NCBI GenBank assembly: GCA_045640165.1
Contig: JAZUEK010000081.1
Span: forward strand, 1-64,000
Reading direction: 5' to 3'
Source of the DNA: RGIG426 sp045640165
Lineage (GTDB): Bacteria > Bacillota > Clostridia > Oscillospirales > Acutalibacteraceae
Length of the DNA: 64,000 bases
Positions 1-7,212 of the stretch are shown piece after piece. A program made the translations under genes and the position numbers. Positions within the stretch are counted from its first letter, which is position 1. Each line of letters begins with the position of its first letter. The notes under the pieces were generated by a model that did no database searches, was not told the DNA's origin, and saw only the letters and a program-made list of their open reading frames with translations.

Positions 1-1058
1 TAGGTGTGCCACAGGATGCCGTACTGCTCGCAAGTAGCCGGATCGTTAAACGCCAGCGTCACCATATCGGGGCAAGCCGGATAATCCGGATCAGTCACGA
101 TAGGCGTGGTGCGGACGGAACTGCCGCCACTGGTTTTGCCGTTCACCGTAATGATGGCCGGCTCAAAATCTTTCTCTTGGCCCTCCGCATTTCGGGTGAT
201 AGTACCGGTCACGGTCACGTCAGAGTTAGCGGTAAAGGTATAGGTAACGTACACATCCGCTTTTTGGTTAGCAATGTCACCCGCGGTAATCGACGGAGTA
301 AGCGTGTTCACACCGCCATCAATGCTGATAGAGGTCCATTCAGCTGCTTTCGTGATACCCTCTGTGTCACCCTTATAAATCTGCTGGAAGGTGAACTTCA
401 GTTCCACCGACGAGCCTTTATCCACCGTCCAACTATCGTCACGGGTTTGGCTCTTGCCGTATTTATCAATCGACTCCACAACGTTCAACTGCACGGTATA
501 GCCATCCGTCTGGGACGGTTGCGTCTGGCTCGGCTGAGTCACGCTCGGCTGAGTTTGGCTCGGCTCGGTGTAACTCGGCACGGTGTAGCTCGGCTCGGTA
601 TAACTCGGCTGAGTTTGGCTCGGCTGAGTTTCGCTCGGTTGAGTTTCGCTCGGCTGAGTGTAGCTCGGCTGAGTTTCGCTCGGTTGAGTCTCGCTCGGTT
701 GAGTGTAGCTCGGCTCGGTATAGCTCGGTTGAGTTTCGCTCGGCTGAGTGTAACTCGGCTCGGTGTAGCTCGGCTGCGTCTCGCTCGGCTGAGTCTCGCT
801 CGGCTCAGTGTAAGACGGAGCGGTCGGCTGCGTCTCGCTCGGGTCGGCAGAGCAGATATGATCCGCAAACTCTACCGGAAGATCCGCAATATATTTGCGC
901 AGGATGAGCACGTCTTTCATGTTGATCGCGCCATCGCCGTTGCAGTCACCGCGGATTTGCTGGCCGGGAGTAAGCGGTTCTGCCGCCGAACCGATAACGA
1001 TCAGCGACACAAGCAACGCCACAATCACCAGCAATTGGGACAAATGTTTTTGCTTCAT
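1..1058 (-). CDS. Secreted dockerin protein, probable metallophosphoesterase (3' end outside window)
   Basis: The frame opens at ATG 1058, behind TAGGAGGAAATGTC, and runs off the left edge without a stop, so at least 352 residues are present. Seen in order: a signal peptide (residues 1 to about 26, Lys-rich start then hydrophobic core); one dockerin-type calcium F-hand (GDCNGDGAINMKDVLILRKY, about 37-56); about 20 five-residue Pro/Ser/Thr units with Glu, Tyr or Gln; then a beta-rich module. The last visible residues (LAFNDPATCEQYGILWHT) resemble the start of the phosphoesterase region in the proteins encoded at 4901-7105 and 7213-21735. I infer a catalytic domain beyond the window. The first 70 residues are almost identical to those of the 4901-7105 product, so the two are paralogues. 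The dockerin would bind a cohesin elsewhere. Function of the missing part is uncertain. Confidence 0.8.
   Translation of the reverse strand, partial: MKQKHLSQLLVIVALLVSLIVIGSAAEPLTPGQQIRGDCNGDGAINMKDVLILRKYIADLPVEFADHICSADPSETQPTAPSYTEPSETQPSETQPSYTEPSYTQPSETQPSYTEPSYTQPSETQPSETQPSYTQPSETQPSETQPSQTQPSYTEPSYTVPSYTEPSQTQPSVTQPSQTQPSQTDGYTVQLNVVESIDKYGKSQTRDDSWTVDKGSSVELKFTFQQIYKGDTEGITKAAEWTSISIDGGVNTLTPSITAGDIANQKADVYVTYTFTANSDVTVTGTITRNAEGQEKDFEPAIITVNGKTSGGSSVRTTPIVTDPDYPACPDMVTLAFNDPATCEQYGILWHT
512..845 (-). repeat. 15-bp minisatellite coding a Pro/Ser/Thr linker
   Basis: The sequence repeats with a 15-bp period, each unit coding T-(Q/E)-P-S-(E/Y/Q/V). I read about 20 units. Because the period is a multiple of three, gain or loss of units keeps the frame. 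The linker is rich in Ser and Thr, as expected of an extended, possibly glycosylated spacer between the dockerin and the next module. Confidence 0.85.
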
Positions 1059-1109
1059 GACATTTCCTCCTAACAATTTTTATAACAGCGGAAATCCGCA
1101 CATTATACG

Positions 1110-1886
1110 TTATATTTCGCAATAGGTCGCCATCAGCGACACGTTGTTTTCCGGCATCGTAAACGTCACCGTTTCAGCAAAGCGGTCGAAAAGTTCAAGG
1201 CCGTCTACCGCCCAACCGTCGAATTTCTCGCCGGGATGCGGCGCGTTCGCGGTCACCGTGACCGGCTCGCCCGGATTCGGATGAGCGTTACTCGCCACAC
1301 CGTCGATGACAAACACGGTATACACGATTTTTTTGTACGTGGCGGTAAGCGCCACATCCTCGTTAGGCATCACAAACGTGGCCAATTCGCTTTGGGCATC
1401 GTCAAGCATCGCGTTTTTGCTATCGCAAATCCAACGGTCGAATTCAAAGCCGTGTTCCGGCAAATCCGCGGTCAAAAGCACCGTCTCGCCCGGCAGTTGC
1501 TCGTCCACGTTGGCCGAGCCGCCGACCACCGACACCGTATGCGGTGCTCGTTCCTCTTGGCAAGAGCAAAAACGCAAGCCGGCAAGAAGACCTGCCATCC
1601 ACTTACGAAGTGTCAGCACATCTTTCATATTCACGTCGCCATCGGCATTCGCATCGCCGCGCACTTCGGCACGATTAACGCCAAAACAATCATGCGGCGG
1701 AAATTCTGTCACCGTTCCGGCAACGTACTGCCGCAAATACAGCACGTCTTTCATATTGACCGTGTCGTCATCGTTGCAGTCGCCGCGCACCGGCACACTT
1801 TCCGCCGCCAAAGCGGAAAACGGAAGCGCCGCCACGCAAAACACAACCGCGAGAAGAAGCGATACCGCGCGTATCCATTGTTTCAA
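1110..1886 (-). CDS. Small secreted protein with two dockerin repeats and two InlB-type B-repeats
   Basis: I choose the TTG start at 1886 (LKQWIRAVSLLLAVVF...), preceded by GGAGGGA. The GTG at 1907 lies upstream of the transcription start predicted from the -10 element at 1911-1916. The product of about 258 residues has a signal peptide, two dockerin F-hands (DCNDDDTVNMKDVLYLRQYV and DANADGDVNMKDVLTLRKWM), then two divergent InlB B-repeats. Each B-repeat runs from a VxGGxA-like strand through FxxW and ends FxMPxxxVxLxATY. No catalytic domain is present. It resembles a miniature of the protein at 7213-21735: the same dockerin and stalk unit without the enzyme. It may be a structural or binding partner in the same surface assembly (inference). 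No strong terminator is seen before the gene starting at 1058. Confidence 0.85.
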   Translation of the reverse strand: MKQWIRAVSLLLAVVFCVAALPFSALAAESVPVRGDCNDDDTVNMKDVLYLRQYVAGTVTEFPPHDCFGVNRAEVRGDANADGDVNMKDVLTLRKWMAGLLAGLRFCSCQEERAPHTVSVVGGSANVDEQLPGETVLLTADLPEHGFEFDRWICDSKNAMLDDAQSELATFVMPNEDVALTATYKKIVYTVFVIDGVASNAHPNPGEPVTVTANAPHPGEKFDGWAVDGLELFDRFAETVTFTMPENNVSLMATYCEI

Positions 1887-1910
1887 AAAGACCACTCCCT
1901 CCAACACAGT

Positions 1911-1939
1911 ATTTTAGCACACCCGTCAACAAAAAGCAA
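1911..1939 (-). promoter_or_regulatory. Sigma-A-type promoter for the 1110-1886 gene
   Basis: Read on the minus strand: -35 TTGCTT (1934-1939), 17-bp spacer, -10 TAAAAT (1911-1916). It directly abuts the T-tract of the terminator at 1941-1972. The predicted transcript start near 1904 supports the TTG start at 1886. Confidence 0.65.
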
Positions 1940-1940
1940 G

Positions 1941-1972
1941 AAAAAAGCACCTGAAAAAACAGGTGCTTTTTT
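1941..1972 (-). terminator. Intrinsic terminator of the coiled-coil gene
   Basis: A GCACCTG / CAGGTGC stem with an A-rich loop, flanked by A and T tracts. On the minus strand the stem is followed by a run of T, 24 bases after the stop at 1996. Confidence 0.85.
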
Positions 1973-1995
1973 GCTTCGTTTGTGCAATTGCCATT

Positions 1996-4719
1996 TTAGA
2001 TAGTTGTCGCGAAATCCTCCGGTTGCGTATACGTGGATTCGTTCAAGGCGTTCTCCTCGCCTTGGCTGACGTTGCTTTGCTCAAGCGACCCTGCGTCTTC
2101 GTTGACGGGGGCGTTTTCCGAATGAACGAGCTCGTTTTCTTTTTTCACTTCATCTTGCGTCCCCACGGTGGCTTGTAAAAGCTTGATGTTCTCGACCGTC
2201 GGATCGGGAAGAAAATCTTCCTCTCTCGTTCTGTCGAGGGTTCTTTCCTTGTCCGCGTCATTAACCTCAAGCTTCTGGGAAAGCAGCTCTTCCATTTTCT
2301 TGCAGCTGTTGACGATATCGGCGGCGTAGTTCATACGGTTAAAGCGGAACAGCGTGCCGCCGAACAGCTTAAAGCCGACGTCCTTTTTGCGCGTATCCAA
2401 ATAGGCTTGCGCCGCCTCTTTCAGGTCGCTCAACCCTTTGCAGATTTCCGATTTCGTCAAGGTGGCTTCCTCAATGCCCTTGTGAAGCGCGAGCAGCTGT
2501 TTGCGAAGCTCCGTATAATGCTTGCCGTTCTTGTGGTCGAATTTGCCGGGCGTCGTTTCCGGGTTGTCGAAATCGACGTTGCTCGCAAGAAGGGCAATTT
2601 TCTTGGCAACCGTATCACGGCGAGCATCCACTTGGCAAACGTTGGCTTTTTGCTCCTGCAATGTCTTCATATCCCGAATACAGCCTTTTTTCATTGCGGC
2701 CACGGTCGTATCCTGTTTGGCGAGCGCCTCGTATTTGTTCTTCAGTTCTTCTTTCGAGGCGGCAAGCTCGGCGATCTTCGCCTCGCGCGTTTTGATATCC
2801 TCGTTGGCGGCGTTAATGGCGTTCTTCTCGGTCTCTTGGGCGTTCAAGTAATCCTGCTCCAACTTCTGGTAAGCCGCCTCACGCGCTTTAAAGATTTCAT
2901 CCGCCTTTTTATACTTGCTTTCCGCGTCAAGGGCGCGCTGACGGTTTTCCTTGCTCTTTTCGTCCTCCGTTTTGGTTTCCACAACGTTTACGCGCTCGGT
3001 CAAACCCTTGTACTCCTCGCCGTGCTTCACAAGTTCCTTGGATTTGGCGTCGCGATTTTCCTGCAGTTGTTTGATTTTTTTCTTCACGTCACTCTCGTAT
3101 TTCCCTTTTTCAGACTCCGTCTGAATGGTATCGAGAATGCATTTTTTAGCGCCGTTAACCTGCTCGATCATATCCAAGCTGAGCCGCATCAGCTCCTCGC
3201 GCAGGTGCACGCTGAGGGCAAGCGGCTTCGGATTTTTCTCGGTGGCGATCGTCTCTTTAAGCAGGTTGATGGCAGCCTCCGTACCCAACGTGCAAAAACG
3301 CGGCACGGAAAACCCTTTTCCGCCCACCAACGTCGTCGAAACCTTGCCGTCTCTCTGCAGCTGCACCAAATCGCAGTTGCGCGCATATTTGCTCACCCAA
3401 GAATAAAACGGCATCGCCTTTTCCGAGACAGCGGCAATATCGCTGTTGCTGCCGGTACGCAGCGCTTCGATAACGGCGTAGGTCTCTTCGGTGGTCAGCG
3501 ACTTCGCTCCCGCCAAGCTGTCCTCCGGGTTGTTTTGAAGCGAATTGATCTCCAAAAGACCCTCTTTCAGCTTTTTCACGGTTTGAATTTCCTGGTCCGT
3601 AAAGTTCGGCTTTTTCGTTTCGCTGTTCGTTTTCAGCGAAGCAAGCGTCTTCTCATACTCGTCGATTTTCTTCTCGTAATCGCTTTGCGTTTTTTCCAGG
3701 TCGTCTTGAATAGAGGTGAGTGCGTCCTTCGTTGCGACAAAAAGATTGTAGGCGTCGGTCACTTTCTGTTCGCGCGCTTTCGCCTCGTTCTGCAATTTGC
3801 CGGAAACGTAGTCGCTGTCCTGCACCACTTTGATCAGCTCGATTCGCTCCACGTTGGCGGCTTCGCAAATCTGCTGCGCGAGTTTCATCTCTTTTTCCGC
3901 TTCGTCCTTTTGACGGCCGATATCCTTCCGGTCCTCGGTTTCCTGGAGACTGTTTAACGCGTTCTTTTTGAACTCCAGCTGCGCCTTTTCCGCCGCAATC
4001 TGTTTGTCGGCTTCCATCATCTTTTCGTTATACGCCGCCGTCACTTCTTCAAAGCTGTTCAGCGGCACATCCTGCTGGAATTCGGAAATGCTCTGGACGT
4101 GTTTCAGCGCCGCCACGTTGTAACTCACGGCGCTTTTCAAGCACTCGTTCTGCATTTTATTGCGTTGCGGCACGTCTTTGTTAATCTGCTTAATCGCCGC
4201 CAACTCGTATTGCACCAGCGCAGCGTCGATTTGGTTACTCATTTGATACAACGCTTTGAATTCGTTTTTCTTGGCAAATTGTCCGTTGGTCGCCACATTG
4301 AATTCATACAGCACTTTATCGAACGAACGACCGTCTTCTTTGCCGGCGTCGATTTTTTGCGCCAGCGCGTCGATTTCCTTCAAATTTTCCGCTTGCTGTT
4401 CGGGGTCAACCTTGCTGTTGATTTCCGTCTTTGCTAATTTATCTTTAAAATTGTAGAAATCCGTGATCTTGTTGGTGAGCTCTTTCGCGAGCGCGCCCAC
4501 CTGATCCTCGCGCGACTGAAGCGACTGGACAAACATCCGGGCTTTGTCAAACGGATCCGCCTCGTTTTTCAGCGAATTCACCCAGTTGACGTAGCCGGCA
4601 TCACCGGTCACGTAGATGTTGTCAGCAATATCCCTTTTGTAGTGATCCGTCACGTGACGGGCACTTTTCACGTCAATAACGTCCGTCGATTCGGTTTTAT
4701 ACGGTCTTAATCTTCCCAT
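1996..4719 (-). CDS. Large cytoplasmic coiled-coil protein, function unknown
   Basis: ATG at 4719 follows GAGGAG with good spacing. The product has 907 residues with no signal peptide or membrane segment. Most of its length is charged and Lys/Glu/Ala/Gln-rich with heptad-like spacing: about residues 55-400 and again about 510-760. A shorter, more globular section lies between them, around residues 410-500 (it includes GGKGFSVPRFCTLGTEAAIN). The last 70 residues are acidic, Ser/Asn/Gln-rich and probably disordered. I recognise no Walker A or other catalytic motif, so an SMC or MukB-type ATPase is not supported. A cytoskeletal, scaffolding or phage-tail-measure-like role would be a guess. It has its own promoter and terminator and is flanked on both sides by secreted dockerin proteins. 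Confidence 0.85.
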   Translation of the reverse strand: MGRLRPYKTESTDVIDVKSARHVTDHYKRDIADNIYVTGDAGYVNWVNSLKNEADPFDKARMFVQSLQSREDQVGALAKELTNKITDFYNFKDKLAKTEINSKVDPEQQAENLKEIDALAQKIDAGKEDGRSFDKVLYEFNVATNGQFAKKNEFKALYQMSNQIDAALVQYELAAIKQINKDVPQRNKMQNECLKSAVSYNVAALKHVQSISEFQQDVPLNSFEEVTAAYNEKMMEADKQIAAEKAQLEFKKNALNSLQETEDRKDIGRQKDEAEKEMKLAQQICEAANVERIELIKVVQDSDYVSGKLQNEAKAREQKVTDAYNLFVATKDALTSIQDDLEKTQSDYEKKIDEYEKTLASLKTNSETKKPNFTDQEIQTVKKLKEGLLEINSLQNNPEDSLAGAKSLTTEETYAVIEALRTGSNSDIAAVSEKAMPFYSWVSKYARNCDLVQLQRDGKVSTTLVGGKGFSVPRFCTLGTEAAINLLKETIATEKNPKPLALSVHLREELMRLSLDMIEQVNGAKKCILDTIQTESEKGKYESDVKKKIKQLQENRDAKSKELVKHGEEYKGLTERVNVVETKTEDEKSKENRQRALDAESKYKKADEIFKAREAAYQKLEQDYLNAQETEKNAINAANEDIKTREAKIAELAASKEELKNKYEALAKQDTTVAAMKKGCIRDMKTLQEQKANVCQVDARRDTVAKKIALLASNVDFDNPETTPGKFDHKNGKHYTELRKQLLALHKGIEEATLTKSEICKGLSDLKEAAQAYLDTRKKDVGFKLFGGTLFRFNRMNYAADIVNSCKKMEELLSQKLEVNDADKERTLDRTREEDFLPDPTVENIKLLQATVGTQDEVKKENELVHSENAPVNEDAGSLEQSNVSQGEENALNESTYTQPEDFATTI

Positions 4720-4832
4720 TGTTCAACACTCCTCATTTGTTTTTGGGGGGCTTTCACACACAATACCCTGCGTGTTCCGAAAAAATTACATCAAAACGAA
4801 AGTTTTTTGAAAAATTTCCCAATTCCACAGAA

Positions 4833-4861
4833 AGTATACCATATTTTTCGCAAGAAAGCAA
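4833..4861 (-). promoter_or_regulatory. Sigma-A-type promoter for the coiled-coil gene
   Basis: Minus strand: -35 TTGCTT (4856-4861), 17-bp spacer ending TATGG, -10 TATACT (4833-4838). It overlaps the T-tract of the terminator at 4861-4889. The 5' leader is about 100 nt; no riboswitch-like fold was recognised in it. Confidence 0.7.
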
Positions 4862-4889
4862 GAAAAAGAGCAGGGTTTCCCCTGCTCTT
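4861..4889 (-). terminator. Intrinsic terminator of the 4901-7105 gene
   Basis: Stem AAGAGCAGG / CCTGCTCTT with a six-base loop; on the minus strand it is followed by TTTTTC. It begins 11 bases after the stop codon. Confidence 0.85.
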
Positions 4890-4900
4890 CTCTTATGAAC

Positions 4901-7105
4901 TTACGCAGCGCTCTTGATAATACCGAATTTATCGTAATACTGAAGATTGCTGCCGTTGTCATCCACGTAGCACGCATCCACCGACAACGTGTTGCCGCTG
5001 ATATGGTAGATAGCGAAAGAGTTCGCTTTGCCGCTTGCATGCTTGGCAAGATACGCCGGCTGCGTATCGTCGCCGCTCGCTCCGCGATAGATATGCTCGA
5101 CGTTGGAAGCCGCCGTCGCGGTCACGGTATAGATCGGCGCACCCGGATTCACAGTGTATTCATAGTTGTTCTCGGTCTTCGTCGTCCAACCGGTAGCGAT
5201 TTTACCGAGTTCGGTGATCGGTTGCGTGCGCGAATACATATGCACGTGCGCTTGCACGACCACGTCCACGCCGTATTGGGTGAACGTCTCCTCTAAAGAT
5301 TTGCAAAGGTCGTCATCCATCGGATCCGGCTCTTTTTCGCCGGCACAGGTATACATCGGGCGGTGGAAATAAACAAACTTCCATTTCGCACCGGAGGCCG
5401 CCGCCAAATCGGTCTTCAGCCACTCAAGTTGCGTGCCGTCGATTTCCGCATCCTTGCTGATGTTCAGCGCCACAAAGTGGGCGTTACCGTAATCGTAGGA
5501 GTAATACGTGCCGGTCGTGGTGGACTGCGAGGCGTTACGGCCGGTGCCTTTCAAATCGACGTTGATAAGGCGATAAATCTCGCTCGTGCCGGTGGTATCG
5601 TGGTTACCGGAAGCGGACATCAGCGGATATTTCGTGAAAAAGTCCTCGTTGCCCGTCACCTGCGTCGCGTAGGTCCACAAGTAGTTACCGGCATCCGAGA
5701 AGTCGCCGCCGTGGAGCATCATATCCGGATTCGGGCAAAGTTTGAGCGCCGCTTGCAGCACGGTGCGGAAACGGTTTTGGATGCCCACGGTGTACGGCGT
5801 GTACTGCGAGTCGGACATCCAGATGAACGAAAAATCGTCGGTGGTCTGCGGACGAGTTTTGAAGCTGTAAATCGGGCTCCACACCTGCTGTCCTTTGGCG
5901 TTCGTGCCGCCCACGCGGTAGGAATAGGCCTGACCGTAAGAAAGCACCGGCAACGCCGCTTTATGCGTATAATCGGCGATTTCCGGCATCGTGCCGGCAC
6001 AGTTATTGCGCTCTTCATACGTCACGTTAAACGTGAAATCCGCCGGATTGTAGTTGTACGCCATAAAGCCCTTGAGCACTTCGGTAGAAGCGCTCACCGA
6101 TTGCGCCGAAGCGAAGTTGTCGGTCGTACCCAGCACGTATTGCACCACCGGATCTTTCAGCTCTTCATAGCTGTGGAAGGTGATACCGTACTGCGTGCAG
6201 GCTTTGTCGTAAAACGCGAGGGTAATGCGGTCGATGACCGTGTCCGCGTCCGGGTCAAGCAAAAAATCGGGTTGCAGATGCGTGACGCCCGGCTCGGTAG
6301 TGGCCTGCGAGCCCTGCGTCGGGGTTGTACCACCCTGACCGTTCACAGAAATGCTCGACGCCTCGAAAATCGGGCTGGCAATCGTGCCGCTCACCGTTTT
6401 GTCGGAATCCATCGACACTTTGTAAGTGAAGGTAATCGGATATTTGTGGTCTTCAATATCGCCGATAACCGGGTTGGTCAACGGCTCCGCCACCGGCGCC
6501 AACGTCGCGCCGGTCAGGTTCACAAAGCCCTTGATTTTCGCCGTATCGTTCACGTCCAAGTCTTGATACGCCATCACCACGATTTCAATCGTGGCATCCT
6601 GGTTTTTCGGCACTTGGAAGCTGTCCGTGTGGGTCACGGTGTTATACCGCGGCGCCTCTTCCGAAATGTTCAGCGACAGCGTATAGGTGTCGCCCTGCGG
6701 CTGAGACTGGCTCGGTTGGGTCTGAGACGGTTGGGTCTCGCTCGGCTGAGTCTCGCTCGGTTGAGTGTAACTCGGTTGGGTCTCGCTCGGCTGCGTGTAA
6801 GACGGCTGCGTCTCGCTCGGCTGAGTGTAACTCGGCTGAGTCTCGCTCGGCTGCGTGTAAGACGGAGCGGTCGGCTGGGTCTCGCTCGGCGACACAGAGC
6901 AGATGTGGTCCGCGAATTCCACCGGCAAATCCGCAATGTATTTGCGCAAAATCAACACGTCTTTCATGTTGATGGCGCCGTCACCGTTGCAGTCGCCGCG
7001 AATTTGCTGGCCTTCGGTAAGCGTTCCTGCCGCCGAACCGATGACGAGCAAAGACACAATCATTGCCGCAATGACAAACAGACGAGTCAAATGTTTTTGG
7101 TTCAT
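4901..7105 (-). CDS. Secreted dockerin metallophosphoesterase (purple-acid-phosphatase-like)
   Basis: ATG at 7105; 734 residues. Signal peptide 1 to about 26. One dockerin F-hand at 38-57. Pro/Ser/Thr/Gln linker at about 72-137. Beta-rich module at about 140-256. Fibronectin-like N-terminal phosphatase region at about 277-420. Calcineurin-like domain from about 425. Metal-ligand motifs are visible: SDSQ (D432), GGD (D468), GNHD (500-503), FHRP (H581) and AHVH (620-622). The family hydrolyses phosphomonoesters or diesters with a two-metal centre; the substrate here is unknown. The first motif lacks the usual His or Gly of D-x-H/G, and the last is AHVH rather than GHVH. From about residue 277 on it is close to the C-terminus of the 7213-21735 protein, indicating gene duplication or domain exchange. 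Export is Sec-type, and a cohesin partner would hold it at the surface (inference). Confidence 0.92.
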   Translation of the reverse strand: MNQKHLTRLFVIAAMIVSLLVIGSAAGTLTEGQQIRGDCNGDGAINMKDVLILRKYIADLPVEFADHICSVSPSETQPTAPSYTQPSETQPSYTQPSETQPSYTQPSETQPSYTQPSETQPSETQPSQTQPSQSQPQGDTYTLSLNISEEAPRYNTVTHTDSFQVPKNQDATIEIVVMAYQDLDVNDTAKIKGFVNLTGATLAPVAEPLTNPVIGDIEDHKYPITFTYKVSMDSDKTVSGTIASPIFEASSISVNGQGGTTPTQGSQATTEPGVTHLQPDFLLDPDADTVIDRITLAFYDKACTQYGITFHSYEELKDPVVQYVLGTTDNFASAQSVSASTEVLKGFMAYNYNPADFTFNVTYEERNNCAGTMPEIADYTHKAALPVLSYGQAYSYRVGGTNAKGQQVWSPIYSFKTRPQTTDDFSFIWMSDSQYTPYTVGIQNRFRTVLQAALKLCPNPDMMLHGGDFSDAGNYLWTYATQVTGNEDFFTKYPLMSASGNHDTTGTSEIYRLINVDLKGTGRNASQSTTTGTYYSYDYGNAHFVALNISKDAEIDGTQLEWLKTDLAAASGAKWKFVYFHRPMYTCAGEKEPDPMDDDLCKSLEETFTQYGVDVVVQAHVHMYSRTQPITELGKIATGWTTKTENNYEYTVNPGAPIYTVTATAASNVEHIYRGASGDDTQPAYLAKHASGKANSFAIYHISGNTLSVDACYVDDNGSNLQYYDKFGIIKSAA
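6700..6885 (-). repeat. 15-bp minisatellite linker in the 734-residue phosphoesterase
   Basis: About 12 units coding T-Q-P-S-(E/Y/Q), the same family as at 512-845. This copy is shorter and more regular, alternating ETQPS and YTQPS. Confidence 0.85.
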
Positions 7106-7140
7106 ACAGTATCCTCGCTTTCTTTTGATTTACAATTATC

Positions 7141-7169
7141 AGCATACCATAAATTCCTCAAAAAAGCAA
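7141..7169 (-). promoter_or_regulatory. Sigma-A-type promoter for the 4901-7105 gene
   Basis: Minus strand: -35 TTGCTT (7164-7169), 17-bp spacer ending TATGG, -10 TATGCT (7141-7146). It abuts the T-tract of the terminator at 7166-7202, as at 4833-4889. Confidence 0.65.
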
Positions 7170-7202
7170 GAAAAAGGAGTGGGATCTCTCCCACTCCTTT
7201 TT
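7166..7202 (-). terminator. Intrinsic terminator of the giant gene
   Basis: Stem AAAAAGGAGTGGG / CCCACTCCTTTTT with a six-base loop, starting ten bases after the stop at 7213. The minus-strand transcript ends in a T tract. Confidence 0.88.
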
Positions 7203-7212
7203 GAGGTTTTGC

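Noticed and set aside
6..1073. Plus-strand frame opposite the partial dockerin gene
   Set aside because: Same codon-aligned antisense effect over the repeats; product is monotonous RLSLARLG-like sequence.
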